A DNA stretch of 64,000 bases from Parapristionchus giblindavisi (taxonomy: Eukaryota; Nematoda; Chromadorea; Rhabditida; Diplogasteridae): NCBI GenBank assembly GCA_943737045.1, contig CALSFV010000016.1, forward strand, positions 726,001-790,000. Direction: 5' to 3'. A program made the position numbers and the translations under genes. Positions 1-11,500 of this stretch are shown piece after piece (the first letter of the stretch is position 1; each line of letters starts with the position of its first letter). The notes below the pieces were generated by a model that was not told where the DNA came from, searched no databases, and saw only the letters and a list, made by a program, of their open reading frames with translations.

Positions 1-851
1 TAGAATACAATCGATATGATAGGGATGACTAATATTTTCCTGTATAATATGACGGAGCTAAGAATAAGAATAAGAAAAAAAAGCATAAGAATGCACCATA
101 TTATTGGTCATCAGGCACCGATCACCACACATCTTCGTGAAGAAGAGCAATGTTTTCGTGAAATCTTGAATCGTGAAAACCAACTGTCGTTCAATTTATC
201 AAATTTAATAGGCTATTATTAACTACGAGTGGACTATCATCTGCATTAGAGTAACCCGATCAGTTATTGGCGCATTTGCCTGCGTCAACTAATGTTGGCA
301 AACCACTCTGTGCCGGAAATGTTAATCATACAGAGAACCCCTAGTACATCCAGAAGTACCCATAGTCTATATAGAAACTGAACATTTGTATGATAGACAT
401 CGATTGTATAATAGAGATCGAGATACAGTTCGGAGAGTCAAAGATATACCCCTTTTACATTCCATCAATCCCTTCCTCCCACTCTATTTCCTATAAAGAT
501 TGCACTCCGATTGAGGACATGCGTACTTAAGCATTACTCTAAAGTAACACTTAGGGGAGATGCAACTGTACTGTCTAGTCTTTTTAGCCGAGAATACTCT
601 CTCGATGACAGAAAATAACAAAATAACATGAGAAATTGAGAGACCAATGAAATTTGTTTAAAAAAATTTCGCCTAGAATTTTATTTAAGAAAATGTAAAA
701 AAGTATTATGATATTCAAAAGAAACTGAAAGGAAAATGCAAAAAAGGGTGCGAAGCGAAGAATTATTTCTACTCTTATTTTCTTTTCGCGACTTTTGAAA
801 AGAGCATAACCTATAAAGCTATCATCAGTGAAAAAACTTTCACGCATCACC
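1..851. other. non-coding stretch
   Basis: No exon with matching splice sites or recognisable protein was found on either strand. The short open frames here are A+T-rich and of chance length. Confidence 0.5.
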
Positions 852-1044
852 CATAGGTGGGCGCGTGAAAACGAATTATTTTTGCACACAGCCTTTCCTT
901 CCCTTGCGGGGCCTTGCGCATAGCCTTGCCTCGCAAAAATTGGAAAATTTCCAGTCAAATATACAAAAAAATGGCCATGCGCATAGCATTGCCTTACAAT
1001 TCTCCGGTTTGCGCACAGCCTTTCCCCCCGCGTGCCCACCTATG
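852..1044. mobile_element. MITE, CATAGGTGGGC family, copy 1
   Basis: The element starts CATAGGTGGGCGCG and ends with its complement CGCGTGCCCACCTATG. The interior has repeated GCGCAnnGCCTTnCC-like blocks in both orientations. It is the same family as 13257-13457. Flanks share ATCACC (six bases) rather than a clean 8-bp duplication, so this copy's target-site duplication (TSD) has probably decayed. Confidence 0.75.
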
Positions 1045-1612
1045 ATCACCACTAAAACTGTTATACTGTAACTAAGGCGTACCAGAGCATATAGGCCCAG
1101 AAAATAGAGCACCTAAACAGAAGTATAATAAAACGTACTAAACTAACAATTGATAACGCATATCAAGTTGTATCACTTCACCTTTGTCATACAGTACACC
1201 GTAAAAGAGTGACGTTGCGAGCGCTTTTCACCTCGTCCTCTTCCACCCTCCCTACCTCTCTCTCCCCTCGCCCCTTCCTCTCACTCTCGTCCCCACCCTA
1301 ATACCAACACTCATATCACATTGATAAGATAACCATGGCGAGTCCTGTCCAATATATTTGTACGATTCGGCATGGTCTATTACTATACTAATATCGACTT
1401 TACTCAATGTATTCTCAACAAGATAGGCTAATGATGATTGCGTGATATATTTTATATTACTATCACACATGACCTAGAGGAATGGTCTTGCAAAGGACAT
1501 CAACCTCACATCAGTGATCTCTTCACTACATGATACATGACACAACATTCCCTCATTGATAGAAAATAAACAGATTAGTACATGATATCAAGATAAGTTT
1601 GATAAAGACACC

Positions 1613-1717
1613 ATGAATGTTGGCAAACCGTTTCCCGAGAAACAGTCGTTTGTCAAAAATCCTCCCCTACGGTTGTGACGTCAAGTTTGTCGACAAACGA
1701 TTTGCTAACATTCATGC
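1613..1717. repeat. short palindromic MITE-like unit
   Basis: The unit begins TGAATGTTGGCAAACCGTTT and ends with the imperfect complement AAACGATTTGCTAACATTCA. Related fragments with GGCAAACCGTTTGCCGGCAAA-like sequence and the words 'gacgtcacaagggtagg' occur near 10740 and 28000. No target duplication could be assigned. Confidence 0.5.
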
Positions 1718-1849
1718 ATACGGACTCAGGTATACATTAATCAATGAGTCCATAAAACAACGATATGGCAAAAATCAATAATCATATAGCTAACAACCAA
1801 ATATAGATAGCACAAAATGGGTGAAACAATATAAAACCAGCGTTGAATG

Positions 1850-2330
1850 TGTAATCCCTCCGCGATGAGAGAGGGGAAGAGAAAAGGATGTTTCGTGAGA
1901 GAGGGAGAGAGGTATGGAAGGAGTGAGAGAGAAGAGAGGAGAGGTGAATATCGGAGGAGAGGTAGAGAGAGACCAAGAGAAAGAGAAGTAGGGGGAGAGA
2001 GAGAATCAAAGCGGTATTCAAAATGCCACGCAACTGGTATGCAGGGGGGATGGCTACGGTCTTTTCTGAGAGGAAAAGAGAGAGAAAAGTAAGACCAAAG
2101 TGGTAGTACCGCGTGTGAAGAGTTTGGAATGAGAAGTGAGAAGATTGGCAGATATGAACAATGAGGGGAGGAAGGACTGTAGAATATAGAATAATGGTAA
2201 TGGAAGAGGAAGATGGTAGAAGAGGAAGGAGAAGGAAGAGGAGAGAGAGATGGGGAAGAGGAAAAGGAAAGAGAGAGACAGGAGGAGGAGGAGAAGAAGG
2301 AGGAAAATAAAGAAGTGGGATGAATAAAGG
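1850..2330 (+). repeat. purine-rich low-complexity tract
   Basis: Nearly 500 bases are dominated by GAGAGA, GGAG and GAAG words on the + strand. Similar shorter tracts lie at about 4520-4720, 5815-5870 and 36600-36780. The open frames on both strands across this tract are compositional artefacts. Confidence 0.8.
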
Positions 2331-2781
2331 AAAGGAAGCGCAGCTTGACGACTGAATATACAAGAGTGTGCAAAGTGGGTAGATGATAGATGGATAGAAG
2401 ATAAACATAAAAGAGATGGAAAGTGTATGTGAAAGACTTTTAATCATTTTCCTCTTCCTATTTTTTATACTTCTTGTGATTGGAGAGTGAAAAGAAGAAG
2501 ATAATGATGATGAATATGAATAGACGGAATTAATCGAATCGATTCACTCGATAATGATGAATTACAGATGATTAGAGGGAATGGATTGAAAACAATCAAT
2601 CAAATATCGTAACGATAAAAGGATCCAGAATAAGTCCATTCATTCACACCCCATAGCCCCATAAATACGCTCAATTTTTCCCACTTTCCAACAAGCCAAA
2701 GTACTGTACTTAATATCGATTTTATCGAAATATAGTGGGCCGATTTAGAAAAATCGTTATTCTTCGTTTAAATTGTAACCT

Positions 2782-2945
2782 TTGCATAAAAAATTGAGCC
2801 ATTGTAGAAAAAGGTTAATTTTACAGCACTCAAAAAAATTTTCACTTTCATGTAAACCTCATTTTTACAGGGAGCATTCCATACAGTTTTCGAAAAGCAC
2901 TAATTTTACAGCAGTAACACCATGTGGCGCCAATGTATGGATATA
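2782..2945. mobile_element. decayed copy of the CATACATGGGCG MITE family
   Basis: Retains the family's spaced 'ttttaca(g)' blocks and the end word GGCGCCAATGTATGG, close to the GGCGCCCATGTATG end of the intact copies at 3418, 3980 and 54789. The left end is no longer recognisable. Confidence 0.45.
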
Positions 2946-3417
2946 TTATCACCATCGTAGCCACGAATCTTAGCAATCGATAGTCGATGCAGCAAGTACA
3001 CTTTTTCTCAAAAATGAAAAAAAATTAGTAGGGAGTACTTCAACTTCCCAATATCCCACCCGATTTTTGCGTTCCATCCGAACGATTTTAATTTCCAGCG
3101 GCAAACGTATGAATCGGATGCCAATAAGATATAGTATAACCAACAGATGCATCATAATGGTGCCCATGTATGGATGGGAAGTGGTGATGGGATAGCAGAC
3201 GGCACCCAGATAGGGACCACAGATTGAAGAGATACAACAGATAGGAGAGAGAGAGTGAAGATCAAGCGGGAGAGAGATAGAGGGGGAGGGAGGATAGGAT
3301 AGGAGAATGAGAAAGAAATCATCTACAGATGTGCAAACTACCCCATTCATTTTCTTCTCCTCTTTTCTTCTCACTTGGGAGACTCTAGAATAGTATTGCA
3401 TAGAGATAAATCTCAAC

Positions 3418-3608
3418 CATACATGGGCGGGGTACCTGGAGCTGGATTCTACAGGGGGCATTCGAACGAAAAATGGTTAATTTTACAGGGGGCTTTCACT
3501 TTTTTTCAAAAATTTCACCTAAACGTCATTTGTTACAGGAGGCATTCCACAAATTTTCGAGAAATCCTAATCTTACAGGGGGCACCCCCATGTTGGCGCC
3601 CATGTATG
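3418..3608 (+). mobile_element. hAT-like MITE, CATACATGGGCG family
   Basis: 191 bp with inverted ends CATACATGGGCG and CGCCCATGTATG. It is flanked by the perfect 8-bp direct repeat ATCTCAAC at 3410-3417 and 3609-3616. Eight-base duplications are typical of hAT-superfamily insertions. The interior is built of repeated 'ttttacaggggg' blocks. It has no coding capacity and its right TSD doubles as the left TSD of the neighbouring element at 3617. Confidence 0.9.
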
Positions 3609-3616
3609 ATCTCAAC

Positions 3617-3819
3617 CATACATTTTTGTTCAACTCACATTTGCAGAACTATAATCTGACCCGTGATTGTGATAAACTGACCCGATTATAAGCTGGCCCG
3701 TAAAATTGGTTAATGTTCGCTTATTTTGGCAAAATATGTGATAAAGTGACCCGTTTTTTATAAGCGCGCCAATTTATAAACTGACCCGTACCCACATTTT
3801 GGGTGCTCGAAAATGTATG
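3617..3819 (+). mobile_element. hAT-like MITE, CATACATTTT family
   Basis: 203 bp with ends CATACATTTT and AAAATGTATG, followed by a third copy of the target octamer ATCTCAAC at 3820-3827. The interior repeats a 'tgacccg' / 'aaactgacccg' word. A degenerate relative lies at about 49320-49460 ('ctcgtacccacaatgtggtgcacgaaaatgta'). Confidence 0.85.
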
Positions 3820-3979
3820 ATCTCAACCATTAGCTAGGCACATCATTCAATCAATTTAACGGTAGTTTATATGCCCATAACTGCATTTATCCATTTCATT
3901 ACCCAATATCAAGATCTAAATTGTGGGGGAATAGGTTACGTACATACACACATACAACTAACTATCTGAAATATACAAC

Positions 3980-4176
3980 CATACATGGGCGCCGACATGG
4001 GGGTGCCCCCTGTAAAATTAGGATTTTTCGAAAATTTGTGGAATGCCCCCTGTAAAAAATGACGTTTAGCTGAATTTTTTTGAAAAAAAAGTGAAGGCTC
4101 ATTGTAAAATTAACCATTTCTCGTTCGGATGCCCCTTGTAGAATCGAGCTCCAGGTACGTACCCCGCCCATGTATG
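3980..4176 (-). mobile_element. hAT-like MITE, CATACATGGGCG family (reverse)
   Basis: 197 bp, reverse orientation relative to 3418-3608, with the same ends and internal blocks. Flanks are TATACAAC (3972-3979) and TATATAAC (4177-4184), a 7/8 match consistent with an older 8-bp target duplication. Confidence 0.85.
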
Positions 4177-4184
4177 TATATAAC

Positions 4185-6516
4185 CCATAAGGGATAACTT
4201 CATCACTTGAATGATAAATGTATAATTGTAAGAGAACGAAATATTATGTGCTAGTGGTGTCTCCACTGACTCTTCCTATATACAGTCGAGCACCCATCAT
4301 ACTCTCACTCTCCTTAACATAAACACTCCATTGTATACAATAGATGACTGGCATACGAGACAAGAACTTGGGGATGGTACCAATCTTTCAGCCAATCAAT
4401 AAACAAATCAATCAATGAATCCATCAATCAATCAATATATCGACTAATCGTCAATACGTTTTCGTCTCAGATAGATCGAAAGGCATTATGTGAGGGGTTA
4501 TTTCTGTGTGCACATTGTTGACTTCTGTAAGGGAGGGGAGAGGAGGGTCAGAGGGTGAGGGAGAGTGTATATTACAAAGAAATGAACACTTGAATCTTGA
4601 ATGAATGGGCATACAAAGACAGCAAAAAATGTGTGTGAGAGATTGACTAATGAGAACAATGAGAGCGATCTAAGAATGGAAAGGTTAGAGGGAGAGGGAG
4701 ACAAGAAGGAGAGGGAGAGACAAGAGTATGTACTTCTTGTCTCATAATGAGAAGTGCAATGGAACTACTAGCAACTATGATGGAGAGAACACCTTGACAC
4801 TCAAGGGCAACAGTCAGGATAGAAGAATGAGGATCTCACAGTAATGTTTGCATATATTTCTAACTTATTTAACTCTACAAACCATGATACGATCTACAAA
4901 ATATAGATCGCTCATAAAAAAACAATGAAAGCAAGTCAGAGAACACGAAATTCAAACAAAACCTAGTATTCAAGTAAATAGAGAAAAAAGGGCAATTTCC
5001 TGATGAGGATAGAAAGTCGATCTCTCGTACTTGTTTTCACTCTATTACTCATCCCTCCTTCAACTTGAGATCACTTCAAAGTAGGTCATTACAAATACTT
5101 GTACAAACATAAATAGACACATACAACTGCTACATTCAATCTAAACAACTATACACACAAGAGTATGAGCATAAACAGACAATATTCATAGATATTGAGA
5201 GATATCATACATTGATCATAGGTCATACACAGATCAGATACAGTTCAAGACAATAAAACGAAAAGGCGAACTTGTAGTAGCCCTAATACCTCTTCAAATC
5301 AATTTGCATGCCACGTATCAAATCAGGACAGATATCTTAAATGAATGAGCGTAGTATTCAATGACTACTCCCCTAGCATCTCCCATTTCCTCCCCGTTGA
5401 AAGCAGTCTTAGAAGACATTAAAATAGTCACAACTGGAAAGACTCTCTCATCCCAATGCAAACAACAAACGGATTAGTGGAAGAAGGTTGCTCTAAATTT
5501 ATTTTTCACAAAAATAAAATGAAAATGAAAATAGCTCAAATTTTAAAATATTCTATTTTGAGTTAGTTATTTTTGAAACTCATTGCCAGTGAGATAGAAC
5601 ATGTTTAATGGGAATTTACTTAATCGGACACAATAAACAATGAGAACATATATTGAAATTGAGAGCAGCAGAAACTAGCAGAGAAAACATAAGAAGAAAA
5701 ATAGGCGGGTATTATGAACAAGTCAGTGTCTCTCTTTTAACTTTTGCCACTCACTTCACTCTTACTCCACAGCTGTCACACATAGCCCCTCATAAGTCAG
5801 TCGTTTCGATTGGATAAAGTAGAGAGGGAGAGGGAGGGGAAGAGGTGGAGGTAGAGGTAGGCAGTGACGTTCGGAAGAGAAACATAAAACACACGGTATG
5901 TATATGTAAAGATGTTGAAAAGATTGTAGAGTTAAGAAAAGTAGGGTATTGAGGTAAAGAAAGAGTAGGGATTGATTGAATGAGAATTGATTGGAAGGCG
6001 ATATAGATTGAAATCAAGATGAGATATATAAGAAATGGAGATGGAGAGAAAGAAAGGAAAAGTGACCTCTAGCGAAACTATTCAATCAAACAGGGATTCT
6101 AGAGTAGAATAAGAAGCCGATATAGAAATATGTCTTCTGTTTCAAGCCATTATCTTTGAAAGGCAGAGAAAGTTAACTAAAGTTGCGCTGTTATAAGCTC
6201 GTTCTGGCATTCAGAGTTAGGAAAAGACTGGCATCACTTTAAAGTCACTATTTGCAGGAGCATATGCACTCACACTATGGGATCATGTAACACACTTGTG
6301 AGTGGTTAGTCAACCAGTTAAACGAAGTACACACTATATTCAATACAGAGATGGATGAATAGGCCCACACAATTTAGCATACGCAATGTAATTACTGCTC
6401 GCTGTGAATGGAAAATGGAAGAATCCTTTTGAAACAGAAAGAACAATGATCTAAAAGGATGAATTACATAATGATTCACCTTACTGATAGAACTCTAAAC
6501 AAATAAATTAATTAAC
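4185..6516. other. non-coding stretch
   Basis: No gene recognised on either strand. It includes two purine-rich tracts and A+T-rich filler. A short hairpin-like run of 'caaaattttaaaatattctattttgag' type lies near 5530-5570. Confidence 0.45.
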
Positions 6517-6521
6517 AGCTT

Positions 6522-6854
6522 CACGGCGGCTCAATGATAGTAACTAAGAAGCTCTTGCCTGAAAAAGAAAGTATCGCAAACTGAGTGATGATAAGCAGTA
6601 AAACATCTAGGTTCTCCCTGCGCGAAAGTTGATTACGGTATATCTGGGCGCTCGCTTCTGACTAGACCTATCATCGAGTTTTACGATTCGCGAGACGTGC
6701 CGAGATGACTTAGTGGATAGAGCTTTTGTTTAGCTATCCGAACCTCGTAGGTTCGAATCCCGCCCAGTGCAGATCAACTTTGCCGATTTTTCGTAATGCA
6801 AGAGCCTTCAAGCCAAAGTTAAATGTAGGGATTTCTCTTCATTGAACCGCCGTG
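6522..6854 (+). mobile_element. TIR element carrying a tRNA-like cassette, copy 1
   Basis: 333 bp with 16-base inverted ends CACGGCGGCTCAATGA and TCATTGAACCGCCGTG. It is flanked by the perfect 5-bp duplication AGCTT at 6517-6521 and 6855-6859. A second full copy in opposite orientation is at 20017-20327 with its own 5-bp duplication. A tRNA-like segment with A and B boxes occupies the middle (6699-6771). No protein is encoded. Confidence 0.9.
6699..6771 (+). other. tRNA-like cassette (not a sound tRNA gene)
   Basis: Contains an A-box-like TGACTTAGTGGATAG, a D-arm that can pair, and an exact B box GGTTCGAATCC with a TTCGAAT T-loop. The putative acceptor strands GCCGAGA and CCAGTGC do not pair, and no regular anticodon stem forms. 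It looks like a tRNA-derived RNA polymerase III promoter rather than a working tRNA. It sits inside the TIR element at 6522-6854. Confidence 0.65.
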
Positions 6855-6859
6855 AGCTT

Positions 6860-8570
6860 GGAGAATATGAACAGTTGTGATCAGCTCAGAATGCAAGAAA
6901 GAAATTAATTTGCGTGAAGGCGTATTTAAAGGGATATTGCAATAAAATTGAGGGGAATCGAAACGGGAATTATTTCAACGAATATCTGGAGAACAATAAA
7001 GGTTAAAATAGAGCAGATCTAAGAAAAGAAACAGAGATCATAAGAGAGGGAGTGATCGGGACAAAAAGAGCATGTAGTTGAGAAGAAGAAACAAACAGAG
7101 ACAAGAGAAGGAGTGCACCCCCAAGATAGACGTGGTCCGAGAATCTGATACAGTCCACATTTGTTCTCAGCAAAGAAAGGCAATCCATACAGTTGAAATA
7201 GAAACTGTGTTTATGAAATACAGCTGAACTATAACATATAAAGCTAGCTAGGTAAATGTTATGGGATCTGAAAATTGGGAAGCATATGAGGAGTACGTGA
7301 ATAGCAAGATTAGATCAATATATTCAACTAAAATTTAGAAAAAAAGAAGATTATGCATGGTCGTAAATTTGCATGCAAGCAATTGTGGGCGGAGTTAACT
7401 CAAAGCTTGTAGTCGCTAAATATCGCAAGTATGAAATTAATTTTTTCGCTGACTTTTCTTTTACTGTGACGGTTTGCCGGAACTTTCACTAAGATACATC
7501 TATTGTGCTTTATCTTGCTTCACTTTAACACGATCGCTCGAAAGTAGTAGTACTACGATAACAAGCGGACTTACGATGGTTAGTAGGCTCAAATGCGATC
7601 AAACTCCGCCCAAATTGTTTTATTTTGTTTTTCACCACTTCGGCCTCACTAGATAAAATACGGCTGTGATTTTTTCACTTTATGAAATATTGAAATCTAT
7701 ATTGGAAATCTGCCTAGGTTCACTTGATCTCGTTGATCACAACTTATCTAAATCTCCTATTTATCACATAGCTAATTTCAGAAATGTTTCCAGAGTTTCG
7801 ATCCATAAATCCGCCTGTTTGCGTTTCCATAAGCAATTCATATCGATGTGTGTTAAACCCTCTTTGTTTACCAGTAAGCATTCTTTAGGAGCTCCGCCAA
7901 GCCATCTAATCCAGCCACAGTTTTGTTCTATTTCCATTCATGCTTCATCTTTTCATCATTATATCGATGTTCAAACTTATGATATGTTGCATCAGTCTGA
8001 TCTTTTTCTCTTCCAATCGTAGAAGAACAATGATAGGAGCTGAATCTCTGTGGGCGGGGCCTTGAACATAGGTCTTCCCTCGCCTCGACTCAAGCCTGAT
8101 AATGATTTCTCTCTCATACATACACTCGCTCTATATCTCAGTGTAAACTACCTTTAGCCGCCTAGCCGTGTAGCTGACACACATCGTACACTGGATATAC
8201 TAGCTATATTCTCCCTTTATCATCAAAACTAGCCAAACAATTCTCTCTGACTATTTTCTCGAGTCACATTTCGATCACGTCCCTTCTACACTACGTGCTA
8301 GATGTGTGATCTGTTAAGAGTATAACTGTAGTTTCTATTCTAGCGAACTCTCAACCCCTCTGTTTATCATACAACTAACTCTCACTCAATTACAGTTATC
8401 TCTCACTATACCTTGTGTTAGACCAAAAAGACGACCATTTTTTGTATGTTCCACCCTGTTTTCCATACATCGCACGTTGTTTCTCTTTAGTTGTTGTGCT
8501 CGAGCGAGACAATGTATTTTACTCTCAAATTCACTTGACTCTGTTGATCAATCGATTTGAGATCTCCGAT
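6860..8570. other. upstream region of the PDHK gene
   Basis: No recognisable exon. Several open frames of 60-118 codons (for example 7666-8022) lack splice context and known motifs. The 'gtgggcgg' word occurs at 7385 and 8050. The last 500 bases are pyrimidine-rich and probably hold the promoter and 5' UTR of the kinase gene. Confidence 0.4.
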
Positions 8571-11500
8571 ATGTTTTTGAGTCGGCGGGCTCTCGGTCCG
8601 TTCGTTGGTACCGTAGCAAAGAAGTTGGATCACTACTCACAGTTTCAACCCTCATCCCTCTCCATTCAACAATATCTTGATTTCGGCAGGTTTGGTTGAA
8701 CTTTTAATTAATAAACCATGGGCTTTTGCACTTTACAATCAATAAATCTCAGATTTGTGCATTTTCAATCGCTAAAAAATCGATATTTTTTATAGAAATG
8801 GCACAGCTGCGACGTCGTATGAGTTTCTTCGAAAGGAATTACTCGTTCGATTGGCTAACATAATGCAGGTTGGCGTAATCGCTTGGTTCAACTTAAATTA
8901 TCGATTGATTAAACTTAAATTATTATGATATGACTGACAGCGGGGTTGTTTGAGGTCGAAAAAAACACGTTCGCCACGAACAACTGTTACCAATCGTCAT
9001 ATCATAGTACAGAGTATGATGGAACTTTGGCGTGTTTAAACCTTCGGTCCATAGTCTCGTTGTCAAGAAGAATTGATAAGCTGATAGGGGAAGATGATTA
9101 GAAGGAAGGTAGTGATAAAGGCTTTTCACGTGGTCAGTGTGAATATTAGTCACTGACTAACAGTCAATAGTGTGGTGCTAGGTGTACGCGGGGGTGTGGA
9201 TCAACGATTGTTGCTTGATATCAGAGGAATGTGTAGAGTAAGAATTGTGTTATGTGCTCTGAAACATGTACATTAGTGGAGATATTTGGTCTAGGGAATG
9301 AAATGGATACTTTGAATGGATGAAATTCATACTTTCATTCGTTCTTTTGAAGAATGCTGATTATCATACATTCTATTGAACTAATAATTGTGAATTAAAT
9401 TATCTCGTGAAAATACAAGTAATTAAAATGTGTATATCTTATGTATATTAAGGAAATCTCCCTTCTGCCACCTAAACTGCTCACGATGCCATCATCAAAG
9501 ATGGTCTCTGGATGGTACTGCGAATCCTTCGAAGATCTCATCAGATTCGAAGACTCTCCGACTACACCTGATAATATTCAGAAGTAGGCAGTTTATATTT
9601 TGAATATCGCTTTTTTATCGATTATTGATTGGTTGACTCAAATAAGTGTCTGACTGCAGTTCTATATAGTGCAAAGTGACGTATGCTCATGAGGGGGGGG
9701 GGGGGGGTGGTGGTCCACGAGGTTAATGTTATGTGACACTGTCAATTTGACAATGTTATGTATTCCCCCGTCCCTTGTTTCCCCTACCTTGTTCCCCCTC
9801 TTTCTAATTGATTCTTCCTTCCTTTCTTCATAGTACGTGCCATTCTTCCCTGTTGTTGCAACCGGCAACTACAAGGATAATAATATTTATACGTTTATGA
9901 GAAAACACGGAAGAAAATAGAACGAGAAGATGGAAACGGTTGATGATCAACATATAACTACAGAAGTGGAATCCTTGGTGGGAATGGGGAGATCACATTA
10001 ATCGTCACTCATCGTGAGAAGGCCTTTTTTCAAGACCCTCATTTCTCCTTGTTCGGCGTTTAGTCATAGGTCGAATAGCTATGTTATCGGTTTTCAAAAT
10101 CCGGTCAGGTTGTTCGCTTTTTGGCAAATTTGGCTCTAAATCCGGTTAGGTTTTTCGATTTTTGTGCAATTTTAGCTCAAAATCCTGTCAGGTTTTTCGA
10201 TTTTTATGAAATTTTGGCTCAAAATCCGGTCAGGATTGGTACTTAATAACCTACTTTTCGACCTATGCGTTTAGTGATTGGGGACGGTTGGTTGTATTTT
10301 GAAATATATAAGTGTTGGGAGTGAAACACGAATATGACTGGATAACCTTTATTCTTATCTGTGCAGAGTTGCGAGGAGGAAGACAATACACTTTTTACAC
10401 GCATCCTTTTCTTGTTTTCGAGATAAACACATTTAGTAAGATCGAGAAGTTGTTGTATGTAAGATCTGTAGGTACAGACTATAATTGAAACCGACGATCA
10501 CATCTCGATCACTTTTCAAAGAGAGAGAGAGGCCGTTCTTAATGCTCTTTCTCAGTGTGCAATCTTCTCGTTACCGTTATGCTCTGTTATAAAATTGTAT
10601 ATATTATATTTTATCTACGCCCGTAAGCCCAACGAGAACAATGCGAATGTGGGAAAAAAATCAGAGGACACGCACACAGACATACTTGTTTTTCTTTTTC
10701 TTTCTTTTCATTACTTTTGAGGTCGTATCCATGAACAATGGCAAACCGTTTGCCGGCAAATGCGACTTCACAAGCGTAGGGGGGGGGGGATTTTTGGCAA
10801 ACACTTCATACTGAGCACCACATATAATAAAAAGATGGGTGTAAAATAGATTTGCGATAGCAGGAGTCATAGGTCGAATAGCTAGGTTATCGGTTTTCAA
10901 AATGCGGTCAGGTTTTTCGATTTTTGGCAAATTTGGCTCAAAATGCGGTCAGGTTTTTTCGATTTTTGTGAAAATTTGGCTCAAAATGCGGTCAGGTTTT
11001 ACGTTTTTTTGAGAACTTTTGGCTCAAAATGCGGTCAGGCTTGGTGCTTTGTAACATACTTTTCGATCTATGGCAGGAGTCCATGTTACAGTGAATGAAT
11101 CTTCTCAACTGTCTTTCGTTACTAGAGAACAAGGAAATAGAGTGTGTGAGGTAAATAAACCGCATATATCAGAGTGAACACGCGCTGTTTTTAGGCTACT
11201 CTCTTTTATTTATAGATGAAATGAGACGAGAAAGAGGCTGCTCATCCCATGGGATTTCATTCTAGTTAAGATAATGGCATTCGAGTAATTAGATCACATG
11301 AAGACACGTTTAATCTGATAAACGTCGCCTTTACACACTACTGTACGAAAGATCAAGATTTTGAAAGTTCAGAGATCGAGATTTCGAAATCTCTAGTGTT
11401 TATCTATTGGGAAAATGCCATCTTCAGAAAAAAAATACTTGTTGGGACTTTATAAGAATTGGAGGCATATTTCCCAATAATGTGATAGAATATTTAAATA

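Larger units (their letters stand above)
1045..3409. other. non-coding stretch with purine-rich tract
   Basis: No gene recognised. It contains a small terminal-inverted-repeat unit (1613-1717), a long purine-rich tract (about 1850-2330) that produces long pyrimidine-strand open frames of Ser, Pro and Leu only, and a decayed MITE (about 2782-2945). Confidence 0.5.

Noticed and set aside
1741..2447. Two long overlapping minus-strand frames of 210 and 221 codons
   Set aside because: They lie on a purine-rich tract; content is almost only Ser, Pro, Leu and Phe, there are no splice signals, and several frames are open at once.
6699..6771. Functional tRNA gene
   Set aside because: Acceptor strands do not pair and there is no anticodon stem; it sits in a transposable element in two copies. 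The same reasoning applies to 20100-20172, 31142-31222, 46889-46963 and 55778-55849.
7666..8022. 118-codon frame upstream of PDHK as a separate gene
   Set aside because: No motif, no acceptor or donor logic and A+T-driven composition; probably chance.
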